Shown: one piece after another, positions 23,679 through 31,767 of the stretch
How the letters are laid out: each line of letters begins with the position of its first letter
How positions within the stretch are numbered: position 1 is the stretch's first letter
Origin: Bog-473 sp963777485
GTDB taxonomy: Bacteria > Actinomycetota > Acidimicrobiia > Acidimicrobiales > RAAP-2
Assembly: GCA_963777485.1 (NCBI GenBank)
Contig: CAVZQP010000002.1
Coordinates: 124,001-188,000, forward strand
Direction: 5' to 3'
DNA: 64,000 nucleotides
Translations under genes and position numbers: made by a program
The notes under the pieces: model-generated
The model's database searches: none
Told to the model about the DNA's origin: nothing
The model's input: only the letters and a program-made list of their open reading frames with translations

Positions 23679-24866
23679 ATGGGAACGCTCGATGGGGTCC
23701 GCGTGTTGGAGGCTGGGTTGCTCGTCCAAGGCCCACAGGTGTCTTTGACGATGCTCGAATGGGGCGCCCAGGTCATCAAGATCGAGCTGCCTGGCTTTGG
23801 CGACCAGAGCCGATGGTTGCCGATCAGCCGGGGCGATCGTCGTTCCCCTTGGTTCACGGCGTACAACCGGGGCAAACGCAGCATGACGATCGACCTCCGC
23901 GTGCCGCGTGGCCGCGAGGTCTTCTTGCGCCTGGTCGAAGAAGCCGATGTCTTCGTCTCCAACTTCAAACCCGGAACTCTGGACGCCTGGGGAGTCGGCT
24001 ACGGCGAAGCCTCCCGCCGGAATCCACGAATCATCTACGCGATGGGGTCGTCGTTCGGCCCGGAAGGACCCGATGCGCAGCGGGAGGGCGCCGACCTGAG
24101 CGGACAAGCCGGAGGCGGGATCATCAGCACGACCGGTGGCGCCGGTAGCGATCCGAGTCCCATCGGAGCCACCATCGCTGATCACATCTCGGGACAGAAT
24201 CTTCTGGCCGGTGTCCTTGCGGCTCTCTATGCCCGCGAACGCACGGGTCGTGGACAGCTCATCGAGACCTCGCTCCTCGGTGGTCAGGTTTGGGCCCAAG
24301 CCGGCGAGATCACCAAGTATCTGATGTCCGGCGAGATGACCGGTCCCAGCAACCGTGGCCACTCGATGGTCCCGGGCATTTACGGCATGTTCGCCACGTC
24401 TGACGGCTGGATCGCAATCGTGGGCGTGGCTGGGCCGCTCCGCGACCGCTTCTACGAGACCATCGGACGGCCGGATCTCATTGAGCGCTTCAGTGGCCTC
24501 CTCTATTTCGAAGACGACAAGGCCGCCCTTTGGCCGATTCTTGACGAGGTGTTCGCGACCAAGACGACGTCGGAGTGGTGCGACCTCCTGGGTGCCGCTG
24601 GCCTCCGCTTCGCCCCCGTCCGCGACCACGCCGCAGTCACCAATGACCCTGGCATCCGGATCAACGGCTACATCGAGACGGTCCAGGACCCCGATTCCTC
24701 GGACTCGACATTGGACGTCGTACGGACGCCTGTCCGATTCTCCGACAGCATCCCAACCTCCCCGGTACGACCGCCCGAGCTCGGCCAGCACACAGAGGAA
24801 GTACTGCTCGAGGCTGGCTACTCGTGGGACGAAATCACGTCGCTATCCGAGGATGGCGTCATCTAG
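23679..24866 (+). CDS. CaiB/BaiF-type (class III) CoA-transferase
   Basis: This 395-residue protein has the family start LDGVRVLEAGLLVQGPQVSL, the segment YNRGKRSMTIDLRVPRGREV, NFKPGTLDAWGVGYG, and the catalytic-Asp region EGADLSGQAGG (Asp near residue 139). It also contains ARERTGRGQLIETSLLGGQV. Class III CoA-transferases move CoA between carboxylic acids through an aspartyl-CoA intermediate, with substrates such as formate/oxalate, carnitine or bile acids. The substrate is not clear here. It follows the TetR gene by 108 bp on the same strand. Confidence 0.92.
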   Translation: MGTLDGVRVLEAGLLVQGPQVSLTMLEWGAQVIKIELPGFGDQSRWLPISRGDRRSPWFTAYNRGKRSMTIDLRVPRGREVFLRLVEEADVFVSNFKPGTLDAWGVGYGEASRRNPRIIYAMGSSFGPEGPDAQREGADLSGQAGGGIISTTGGAGSDPSPIGATIADHISGQNLLAGVLAALYARERTGRGQLIETSLLGGQVWAQAGEITKYLMSGEMTGPSNRGHSMVPGIYGMFATSDGWIAIVGVAGPLRDRFYETIGRPDLIERFSGLLYFEDDKAALWPILDEVFATKTTSEWCDLLGAAGLRFAPVRDHAAVTNDPGIRINGYIETVQDPDSSDSTLDVVRTPVRFSDSIPTSPVRPPELGQHTEEVLLEAGYSWDEITSLSEDGVI

Positions 24867-24943
24867 CGCTCCTCAGAGCCGACCTCTCCGGTCCTCGATC
24901 GACGAATGCGCCGACACGAAGCTTTGAATCCCTAGTTGCGACC

Positions 24944-24968
24944 TGTGGCTTGACCCCAAAAGGCCACA
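24944..24968. other. Short hairpin downstream of the CoA-transferase gene
   Basis: TGTGGC and GCCACA form a perfect 6-bp stem around a 13-base loop. There is no T-rich tail on the plus strand, so a classical intrinsic terminator is uncertain. Confidence 0.3.
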
Positions 24969-25071
24969 AAAGTTCATCGGCGCTTCGAGCAGGCGTCACC
25001 GTCTCCTAAACATCGCTGGGTAGAGCGCGTGGTGGGACTCGCATCACTCGTTTGAGCGAAAGGAGAACGCC

Positions 25072-26961
25072 ATGAGGTCTCGCAAACGGATGCAAACGCG
25101 TGTTGGCCACTGTATGACCGCGGTCGTGGCGGTCGGAGCTGCTCTTGCAATCCTGCCGAGCCCTGTTTCGGGAGCGCCGTCATCGTGGGGAGGAGAAAAC
25201 GATGGCGGAGGCAATCCCTCAACGACGCCTATCAAACACGTAGTGGTGATCATCGGGGAGAACCACACCTTCGACAATGTCTTCGGCACATTCCAACCCC
25301 CACCGGGACAGAGCGTGCTCAACCTGCTGTCCGAGGGCATCGTGAACGCCGATGGGACGCCGGGCCCGAACGCTGCCAAGGCGGAGCAGGACCAGGCCAC
25401 CGACACGGCGTCCTACCAGGTCACGCCCACGGTGACGGCTGCCTATCCCACCGTGCCCCAACCCAACACGACGTACGTCTCGTCGGCTTGTGACGGTGGC
25501 CAAGGGCAGAACAGCCCGGATACGCGCTTTCCGAGCAACCTGGCCAATGCTCCGTACCAGATCACCAAGTACGTCCCCTACGACGACCCCCACACCGGGT
25601 CGACGGGCTGCGAGTTCAACGGCGCCTACGTGGGTGACCCGATCCACCGCTTCTACGAGATGTACCAACAGGTGAACGGGGGCAAAAGCAATCTGTTCAC
25701 TTGGGTGCACGAGACCAGCGGCGACTCCAACGGCAACCCACCGCCCTCGCCCTTCACCGACCAGTCGACCGACCAGGGCGCCCTCGACATGGGCTTCTAC
25801 AACATGGCGCAGGGTGATGCCCCCTACTTCGATTCCCTGGCGCAGCACTACGCGATGTCGGACAACTACCACCAGGCCGTGATGGGGGGCACCGGCGCCA
25901 ACCACATCATGTTGGGGACGGGTGACGCCGCTTACTACCAGAACCAGAGCGGGGTGGCCGTTCCCCCGCCGACGGGAGAGATCGAGAACCCCAATCCGCA
26001 GCCCGGAACGAACAACTTCTACACGCAGGACGGTTACGGCCAGTCAGGCACGACACACGGCGGGAGCTACTCGGACTGCGCCGACCCATCCCAGCCCGGG
26101 GTCGGTGCAGTTGACGCGTACCTCAGCACCCTCCCCTACCAGACGTTCCGAGGTGGCGACTGCGCACCTGGGCACTACTACCTTCTCAACAACTACAACC
26201 CTGGCTACAACGTGGACGGGTCACTCAATCAATCGACGTTCACCGTTCCGCCCCAGCAGAACATGGTCACTATCGGGGACGCATTGTCGGCGAAGAACAT
26301 CAGCTGGGGATATTTCGGGGAGGGTTACAACAACGGACAACCGACTTCTGCCTACTGCGGGATCTGTGACCCTATGCAGTACGCGTCTTCGATCATGACG
26401 AACCCGGCTAAGCGGGCCGACACCCAGCACGACTCGTCCGACTTCCTCGCCGAGGCGGCCAACGGCACGCTGCCGGCCGTGTCCTTCCTGAAGCCCGGTG
26501 ACGATGACGGTCACCCTGGCTACTCGACGCTGGCCGCCTTCGAGAACTTTGTGGGCAACGCAGTCCGCGCCGTCCAGAGCAACAGGTCGCTCTGGAGATC
26601 AACTGCCATCTTCGTCACCTTCGATGAAGGCGGCGGCTACTTCGACTCCGGTCCGATACAGCCGATCAGCTTCTTCGGCGACGGTCCCCGCGTACCGCTG
26701 ATGGTGATCTCACCGTTCACCAAGCCGGGCTACATCGACCACAGCTACACGGACCACGTTTCGATCCTGAAGTTCATCGAGGCGAACTGGAACCTGCGCC
26801 CGCTTACGGATCGCAGCCTGGACAACCTGCCCAACCCGGTGCAGGAGCACGGTTCGTACCTGCCGTCCGACGGCCCGGCCATCGGCAATCTGATGACCCT
26901 GTTCGACTTCCACCATGGGCACGACAGCGGGGCTCAGGTCCCCAACAGCCCGGGGACCTGA
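25072..26961 (+). CDS. Secreted phosphoesterase (phospholipase C / acid phosphatase family)
   Basis: AAAGGAGAACGCC precedes ATG at 25072. The 629-residue protein has a signal peptide (VVAVGAALAILPSPVSGAPS) and the phosphoesterase-family catalytic pattern: IKHVVVIIGENHTFDNVFGT (metal-binding E-N-x-T-F-D), HYAMSDNYHQAVMGGTGANH, SFLKPGDDDGHPGY, FVTFDEGGGYFDS and VPLMVISPFTKPGYIDHSYT DHVSILKFIE (shown in two parts). This is the family of bacterial non-specific phospholipases C and AcpA-type acid phosphatases. It acts outside the cell on phospholipids or phosphate esters. No partner genes are near. Confidence 0.94.
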   Translation: MRSRKRMQTRVGHCMTAVVAVGAALAILPSPVSGAPSSWGGENDGGGNPSTTPIKHVVVIIGENHTFDNVFGTFQPPPGQSVLNLLSEGIVNADGTPGPNAAKAEQDQATDTASYQVTPTVTAAYPTVPQPNTTYVSSACDGGQGQNSPDTRFPSNLANAPYQITKYVPYDDPHTGSTGCEFNGAYVGDPIHRFYEMYQQVNGGKSNLFTWVHETSGDSNGNPPPSPFTDQSTDQGALDMGFYNMAQGDAPYFDSLAQHYAMSDNYHQAVMGGTGANHIMLGTGDAAYYQNQSGVAVPPPTGEIENPNPQPGTNNFYTQDGYGQSGTTHGGSYSDCADPSQPGVGAVDAYLSTLPYQTFRGGDCAPGHYYLLNNYNPGYNVDGSLNQSTFTVPPQQNMVTIGDALSAKNISWGYFGEGYNNGQPTSAYCGICDPMQYASSIMTNPAKRADTQHDSSDFLAEAANGTLPAVSFLKPGDDDGHPGYSTLAAFENFVGNAVRAVQSNRSLWRSTAIFVTFDEGGGYFDSGPIQPISFFGDGPRVPLMVISPFTKPGYIDHSYTDHVSILKFIEANWNLRPLTDRSLDNLPNPVQEHGSYLPSDGPAIGNLMTLFDFHHGHDSGAQVPNSPGT

Positions 26962-27006
26962 CGGCTTTCAGGCGCGACGGGCAACACGGAACAACTGCCG
27001 CCTCGG

Positions 27007-27079
27007 TGGAGGTGAAGGGACTCGAACCCTCGACCTACGGCTTGCAAAGCCGTTGCTCTTCCAGCTGAGCTACACCCCC
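27007..27079 (-). tRNA. tRNA-Ala (anticodon TGC)
   Basis: On the reverse strand the acceptor stem is GGGGGTG paired with CACCTCC (one G-U), then TA-GCTC D arm, an anticodon stem around CTTTGCAAG with anticodon TGC, a T arm with TTCGAGT, and discriminator A. CCA is not encoded. Length 73 bases. Confidence 0.95.
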
Positions 27080-27181
27080 GGGATGGATATGCCGCGCCCA
27101 TGGTAGGCAGCCCACGCGACCTCGTCCTTCATCGGTCGTGCATTGTCCGTGCGCCAACCGATCCCATTATCGTGCTGCCCC

Positions 27182-27997
27182 GTGGACGCAAGGACATTTC
27201 TGGGCATGCAGCCCGACGACGACGACCTGCATTGGAGCATGGTGGTCACTCCGCAATTGACGACGCCGGGCAATTTCTTGTTCGGTGGGTGCGGACTCGG
27301 CGCAGCGCTCGTCGCGCTCGAAGTCGCGGCCGGACGGCCGACGGTTTGGGCCACCGCGCACTACCTGTCCTACGCCCTCACGGACTCGGAGTTGCGGTGG
27401 GAAGTTACGCTCGCTGCAGTCGGTGGCCATGTGACCCAGGGACGAGCCGTTGGCCGCGTCGACGGCAAGGAGATCTTGACCGTGAACGCTGCGCTCGGGA
27501 AGGACGACCTGGACATCGGTGGTGTGTGGGTCGAACCGCCCGATGTCCTACCCCCCGACGAATGTCCGCCCCGGTTTCTGCCGGAGTTCTTCCGCAACAC
27601 GATCATGGACAGCGTCGAGGTCCGCACCGCCCGGGGTATGACGTTCGAAGAGATGGACGGCTCTCCGAGTAGCCCGGATTCAGCGCTCTGGGCCAGGGTG
27701 CCGGGTCACCTCACGCCATCAGCAGCCACCCTGGCCATCTTTGGTGACTATGTCTCGGGGGCGGTATCCCAGCCCATAGGGAAACGCGCCATGGGACGGA
27801 GCCTCGACAACACGTTGCGGATGGTGCAGCTCGAGCCCACGGAGTGGGTCCTCTGCGACATCCACATCCATGCACTCGTCGGCGGTTATTCGCAAGGCAC
27901 TGCCTTCCTGTGGTCCGAGAACGGAACGCTCCTGGCCACGGCGAGCCAGTCCATTGCCGTCCGCCTCTGGCCGGAAGACCGACCCCTGCCGCAATAA
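27182..27997 (+). CDS. Acyl-CoA thioesterase, TesB-like double hotdog
   Basis: The start chosen is GTG at 27182 (VDARTFLGMQPDDDDLHWSM), giving ~271 residues, in agreement with actinobacterial relatives. The N-terminal hotdog has TTPGNFLFGGCGLGAALVAL and WATAHYLSYA; the C-terminal hotdog has LGRSLDNTLRMVQLEPTEWV type sequence (GRSLDNTLRMVQ) and CDIHIHALVGGYSQGTAFLW with a catalytic Asp/Gln-type region. It hydrolyses acyl-CoA to free acid and CoA. A later ATG at 27206 would be short for the fold. It is just downstream of tRNA-Ala, on the opposite strand. Confidence 0.85.
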   Translation: MDARTFLGMQPDDDDLHWSMVVTPQLTTPGNFLFGGCGLGAALVALEVAAGRPTVWATAHYLSYALTDSELRWEVTLAAVGGHVTQGRAVGRVDGKEILTVNAALGKDDLDIGGVWVEPPDVLPPDECPPRFLPEFFRNTIMDSVEVRTARGMTFEEMDGSPSSPDSALWARVPGHLTPSAATLAIFGDYVSGAVSQPIGKRAMGRSLDNTLRMVQLEPTEWVLCDIHIHALVGGYSQGTAFLWSENGTLLATASQSIAVRLWPEDRPLPQ

Positions 27998-28040
27998 GGG
28001 CTGCCCTGCCACGCTGCACGGCGGCCGCGAAACTGGGTCG

Positions 28041-28754
28041 ATGGCAGACGAGAGATCTCTAGCTGAACGACCGCGACCGCTGCTCCGCGTGGTACTGGTC
28101 GATCTCCTGGTCCTCGCGCTGCTCGGCGGATTGACCGTCTACTTCCTGTCCAAACACTGGGGAGACGCACCGATCGACGCCCCTCACGGCCGTGTTTCGT
28201 CCGCCGCGCTTCCAACGACGACCACGCTGCCCCCGACGACGACCACGACCACGTTGCCACCGCCCGGACCCGGCTTCGTTGCCGGCCACGTGACCGCCGT
28301 AGGTGATTCGGTGATGCTCGACTACCAGGACCCGCTACAAACGGACATTCCGGGGGTCAACGTCGATGCAGCCGTCAGCCGGCAGTGGTCCGATGGAGTA
28401 CAGATCCTCCAAGAACTCAAGGCTTCGGGGCAGTTGGGTGCTGAGGTCATAGTTGGGCTGGGCACCAACGGACCGATCACCGACAGCGACTTCGACGCCA
28501 TGATGCAGGTCTTGACCGGAGCTTCCCGGGTGGTCTTCGTCAACTTTCACGTCGACCGGTCCTGGCAGGATCCAAACAACGCCGTGCTCGCCAACGGCGC
28601 ATCGCGCTATCCCAATGTCTTCATCGCCGATTGGGCAACTCTGGCGGCGCAGAACCCACAATGGTTTGGTTCCGACGGCACGCATCTGGCGATCGACGGC
28701 CCGGGCGCGATCGCCCTGGCGATGCTGGTGAGCTCGACACTTGCGACCGGCTGA
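28041..28754 (+). CDS. Membrane-anchored SGNH-type esterase/acetyltransferase domain
   Basis: ATG at 28041 gives 237 residues: an N-terminal membrane helix (VVLVDLLVLALLGGLTVYFL), a Thr/Pro-rich linker (TTTTLPPTTTTTTLPPP), and an SGNH domain with block I VTAVGDSVML, Asn/Gly block VGLGTNGP and catalytic block SDGTHLAIDG. The nearest type is the C-terminal extracellular domain of OatA-like acyltransferases, which place O-acetyl groups on the cell wall. The usual acyltransferase-3 membrane half is missing, so the protein would act alone or with another partner. Confidence 0.8.
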   Translation: MADERSLAERPRPLLRVVLVDLLVLALLGGLTVYFLSKHWGDAPIDAPHGRVSSAALPTTTTLPPTTTTTTLPPPGPGFVAGHVTAVGDSVMLDYQDPLQTDIPGVNVDAAVSRQWSDGVQILQELKASGQLGAEVIVGLGTNGPITDSDFDAMMQVLTGASRVVFVNFHVDRSWQDPNNAVLANGASRYPNVFIADWATLAAQNPQWFGSDGTHLAIDGPGAIALAMLVSSTLATG

Positions 28755-28827
28755 ACAGCCGTGGCCGCGAGGAAGCCCTCGTCGGCGGTGGTGTAGCCTC
28801 AACCGTTCTGAGGAGACCTGGACCCTC

Positions 28828-28901
28828 GGGGCTATAGCTCAGTCGGTTAGAGCGCAGCACTGATAATGCTGAGGTCGCTGGTTCGATTCCAGCTAGCCCC
28901 A
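28828..28901 (+). tRNA. tRNA-Ile (anticodon GAT)
   Basis: Acceptor GGGGCTA pairs with TAGCCCC (28894-28900); D arm TAGCTCAGTCGGTTAGA; anticodon loop CTGATAA with GAT; T arm CTGGTTCGATTCCAG; discriminator A at 28901; CCA not encoded. Its last 39 matching bases (28860-28898) recur exactly at 33638-33676. Confidence 0.96.
28860..28898 (+). repeat. Left 39-bp direct repeat (3' part of tRNA-Ile), possible attL
   Basis: From the anticodon (CTGATAATGCTGAGGTCGCT...) to TAGCC in the acceptor stem, this segment is identical to 33638-33676. An intact tRNA on the left and a 3' copy on the right, in the same orientation, is the pattern left by integration at a tRNA 3' end. Confidence 0.9.
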
Positions 28902-29001
28902 CAAAGTGAGCTGATCGGAGCCCGACATGCCGGGCCGATCGATGCAGGTTCATCGGTTCCATCCCCGTCCCAACAAACTTCTCAACGCGGTACGTGAAAG
29001 T

Positions 29002-30426
29002 GGCCCTTCGGATTCTGGCGGGGTCGCGCCCTGACGTAGGTCCCCCAGAAATTGGCGAAGGTGCTCCAGGGTTGTGGTGTGAGCCAACATCCCAGCAGCA
29101 CCTTCGTCGTCACCGACCCTAGCGAAATCGTCCGGGCCCTGGTGGGCCTCAAAGAGGTCCGCGTTCTCGCGTACACGCGACATGGCCCCGACGTGGAGCT
29201 GGTGATCGAGCAGGTCGTCGGCCGGGTTCGATGTCCCGCCTGCAGAACGCTGGCCCAGGTCAAAGAGCGCCCGGTCGTGCATTACGTCGATCTGCCGGTC
29301 TATGGCACCCCGATGTCGCTGGCATGGAAGAAGCACCGGATGCGATGTCCGAACCCCGACTGTGCGATGAGGAGCTGGGTGATCGGCGACCACCGCATCG
29401 CAGCCAAGAACTGCTTGCTCACCACCAGAGCGGCCAAGTGGGCGACCGTCCAGGTGGGAGGCGGGCGCACCGTCTCTGAAGTGGCGGCCGAGCTCTCCTG
29501 TGACTGGCACACGGTCAACGACGCCGTGACCACCTATGGCGAGGCGCTGCTCGCGGCGGATCGCAAGCGCCTGAACAAGACCACGGCCATCGGGCTGGAC
29601 GAGACCTCCTTCGTCAAGTTGGGCGACCACGTCCATGCCCACTACGCCACGACCGTCGCCGACGTGGAGAACCACCAGATCATCGACATCCTCCCCACCC
29701 GCAAATACGTCGACGTGGCGGGCTGGATCGACAAGCAGCCGAGAGCCTGGAAGGAGCGGATCCGCTTCGGCGCCCTCGACATGTCGGCTACCTACGCGGC
29801 CGTCTACACCGTCATGTTGCCCAGGGCGCACCAGGTCGTCGACCCCTACCACGTCATCAGCCTCGCCAACCGCTGCCTCGATGCGGTGCGCCGCAGAGTG
29901 CAGACCGAACAGACCGGGCACCGTGGAAGGCGAGACGACCCGCTCTATCGCGCTCGGCGCGCCCTGCTCCGAGGCGAAGAGACGCTCGACGAGGGAGCCA
30001 CGCAGCGCCTGTGGTCACTTCTCGAGTTGGGTGATCCGGGCGCCGAGGTGGCCATCGCCTATCGGATAAAGGAGCGTCTGCGCGACTTCTATCGAACCCG
30101 AGATCCCGACGAAGCCAGAGCGATCCTCGATGAGCTCCAACGCCATTGCCGCAAGAAAGCCATGCCGCCGGAGGTGCAAAAGCTCGGGCGCACGGTGCAC
30201 GCCTGGTTCGACAAGATCGCCAACTTCCATCTGGCCCGCGTCTCCAACGGGCCGACCGAGGCGCTCAACAACCTGGTCAAGCGCATCAAGCGCATCGGCT
30301 TCGGGTTCCGCAACTTCGACAACTACCGCATCAGGGCCCTGCTCTACGCCGGCCGGCCGAACTGGCGGGTGCTGGGTTCCATCGTCGTCCGATGACCGTC
30401 AGCTCCCCGCCAGAATCCGAAGAGCC
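29002..30426 (+). mobile_element. ISL3-family insertion sequence, 1425 bp, with 8-bp target duplication
   Basis: Terminal inverted repeats of 22 bp with one mismatch lie at 29002-29023 (GGCCCTTCGGATTCTGGC...) and 30405-30426 (complement GGCTCTTCGGATTCTGGC...). The element is bordered by an exact 8-bp direct repeat GTGAAAGT at 28994-29001 and 30427-30434. An 8-bp duplication is normal for ISL3. It has one transposase gene with no visible damage, so this is a complete, fairly recent insertion. Confidence 0.95.
29079..30395 (+). CDS. ISL3 family transposase
   Basis: The protein (~438 residues from GTG 29079; TTG at 29052 is an alternative) has an N-terminal zinc-finger region (VRCPACRTLAQV, HRMRCPNPDCAM), a helix-turn-helix (TVSEVAAELSCDWHTVNDAV) and the DDE catalytic domain (AIGLDETSF; FGALDMSATYAAVYTVMLPR; HQVVDPYHVISLANRCLDAV; SNGPTEALNNLVKRIKRIGF GFRN at the final Glu region). 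It cuts and joins the ends of its own element. The stop is 10 bp from the right inverted repeat. Confidence 0.95.
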   Translation: MSQHPSSTFVVTDPSEIVRALVGLKEVRVLAYTRHGPDVELVIEQVVGRVRCPACRTLAQVKERPVVHYVDLPVYGTPMSLAWKKHRMRCPNPDCAMRSWVIGDHRIAAKNCLLTTRAAKWATVQVGGGRTVSEVAAELSCDWHTVNDAVTTYGEALLAADRKRLNKTTAIGLDETSFVKLGDHVHAHYATTVADVENHQIIDILPTRKYVDVAGWIDKQPRAWKERIRFGALDMSATYAAVYTVMLPRAHQVVDPYHVISLANRCLDAVRRRVQTEQTGHRGRRDDPLYRARRALLRGEETLDEGATQRLWSLLELGDPGAEVAIAYRIKERLRDFYRTRDPDEARAILDELQRHCRKKAMPPEVQKLGRTVHAWFDKIANFHLARVSNGPTEALNNLVKRIKRIGFGFRNFDNYRIRALLYAGRPNWRVLGSIVVR

Positions 30427-30504
30427 GTGAAAGTCTGTGGAACGGAGACCTCACCATGTGGACGGTTCCAAATCTACGAGCGGCTCAAGCCCTTAATAGG
30501 AACC

Positions 30505-31386
30505 TCACTTAGCTGGTCGACAGCCGTCATTGAGCTCCTCACCGAGGGAATCGGTGGTGTGGCACAAGGTATTGCCCTTAAGGCTGCCGAGCCCCGTGGC
30601 GTGATAGAAGTTTGCTCGGGTGAGGTCGGAGTCTTGAATCTTCACTTTCGTGAATTTCGTCTGCTGCAGTTGCGTACCGATGAACGTCATATGAAAGAAG
30701 TCGGTGTTCTCAATGGTCGTCTCCTCGAAGGAGGCGCCGTTCATGCTCCCAAAGCGGAAATCCGAAACACCCCCGTTAATGGCAATCAGCACGTGGCTGA
30801 GTTTGGCATCGCTCAAGTCGATTCTGCTGCACATGCAACCCACTAGCTGCACGCCGGTGCCGATCATGCCGCTGAGATTGCCCAACGCGATGGTCTGGTT
30901 GAAACTCACGTCAGTGACGAGGGCGCCCTTCATCTCGACGTCCGGCATCTCGGTCTTCCCGAAAAACACCGTCTTCATGATGGCTCGGTTGAATTTGGCG
31001 CCCTTGAGATTTGAATGCTTGAAATTCACGTCCACGAGCTTGGCTCGTGACATGTCGGTGCTCACCAGCGTCGCATTGGAGAACGTCAGGCCATTCATCT
31101 GCGCGTCGCGAAAAGTCGTGTCCGTGAGGTTGGGTCGGGCGCCGAAGGTGGAACCGGTCATCATCGACCAATCAAGATTGAGACCGGCGAGATCCGAGCC
31201 GCTGAAGGCCGTTGCACAAACGGTGTGATGGGTCTCCGTCGGGTTTGCGACGATCGTGCAGCCGTTCACAACCTTGTCGTCTGAAGATTTGCTGGCGCTC
31301 GCCAGGCTCGGCCACGCCAGTACGGCTCCGGCCAACACCACTGCACCCAAAGCCAATCGATGGAATGCCCCGCCCACACGTCGCAT
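30505..31386 (-). CDS. Secreted pentapeptide-repeat protein
   Basis: AAGGAGGGAACGGACT precedes ATG at 31386. The 293-residue protein has a signal peptide (LGAVVLAGAVLAWPSLASAS) and tandem pentapeptide-type repeats of the A(D/N)LxX style (FSGSDLAGLNLDWSMMTGST; DMSRAKLVDVNFKHSNLKGA; DSDLTRANFYHATGLGSLKG). These fold as a right-handed beta-helix. Two Cys pairs near the ends may form disulfides. Cytoplasmic relatives can mimic DNA and protect gyrase; an exported one more likely acts at the envelope. It is inside the tRNA-Ile-bounded locus. Confidence 0.88.
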   Translation of the reverse strand: MRRVGGAFHRLALGAVVLAGAVLAWPSLASASKSSDDKVVNGCTIVANPTETHHTVCATAFSGSDLAGLNLDWSMMTGSTFGARPNLTDTTFRDAQMNGLTFSNATLVSTDMSRAKLVDVNFKHSNLKGAKFNRAIMKTVFFGKTEMPDVEMKGALVTDVSFNQTIALGNLSGMIGTGVQLVGCMCSRIDLSDAKLSHVLIAINGGVSDFRFGSMNGASFEETTIENTDFFHMTFIGTQLQQTKFTKVKIQDSDLTRANFYHATGLGSLKGNTLCHTTDSLGEELNDGCRPAK

Positions 31387-31398
31387 AGTCCGTTCCCT

Positions 31399-31415
31399 CC
31401 TTCAGGTTTTGCAAC
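31399..31415 (-). promoter_or_regulatory. Leader motif shared with the GGDEF-EAL gene
   Basis: On the reverse strand, GTTGCAAAACCTGAAGG lies just before the start of the pentapeptide gene and includes the first bases of its ribosome site. The same 17-mer with one change occurs at 41471-41487 in the leader of the GGDEF-EAL gene. An RNA-level regulatory role is possible but not shown. Confidence 0.4.
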
Positions 31416-31444
31416 GGAGCGATCCTAAGGCAGGTCAGGCGGAT

Positions 31445-31615
31445 GTCCGGTGCCGGTGCCACGCGATCCGATGGAACGACCGTCGTCTCCTGAAGACAAC
31501 AAAACCGTGATGATTACGCTTCCTCCCACCCCAGGATCGGTTTGCCTCGGGCCTGCACGGCGCCGACGGTGCCTGCATCACCGGATGCAAGGTCGTCCCA
31601 CCCGAGTCACGCCGT
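31445..31615 (+). pseudogene. Decayed 3' end of a gene related to the membrane protein at 33837-35753
   Basis: Positions 31469-31488 are identical to 35573-35592 (CGATGGAACGACCGTCGTCT). Further matches follow at similar spacing: TGCATCACCG (31574) against TGCGTCACCG (35682), and GGTCGTC..ACCCGAG (31591) against the same at 35699. Indels break the frame. This is therefore the remnant of the 3' end of a paralogue of the downstream membrane-protein gene. Confidence 0.75.
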
Positions 31616-31650
31616 GCACCCCTGCATCCCGCTATGTCCCCATGATGCTT

Positions 31651-31722
31651 CTATTCGGGCGCCGGTTGCACACCTTCCCGGATGCTCCGGAAGAGCGGGC
31701 GGCCCAACAGTTCCCTGATCAG
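31651..31722 (-). pseudogene. Decayed 3' end of an MFS gene related to 36675-37898
   Basis: The reverse strand encodes LLGRPLFRSIREGVQPAPE then TAG, almost the same as the end of the intact MFS protein (LARPLFRSIREGADPSPE, also TAG). Nothing else of the gene remains upstream. Order and orientation relative to the membrane-protein remnant copy the intact locus on the right, but the SDR gene between them is absent here. Confidence 0.8.
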
Positions 31723-31767
31723 AGTTCTGAACCGCGCATTCGTCGCTCTTCGGTCAGCGCGCCCTGT

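Noticed and set aside
26915..27106. Plus-strand frame with GEGTRTLDLRLAKPLLFQLS
   Set aside because: It is an antisense reading of tRNA-Ala, a well known false gene pattern.
28621..28962. Reverse-strand frame with VGLAGIEPATSALSVLRSNR
   Set aside because: It is an antisense reading of tRNA-Ile.
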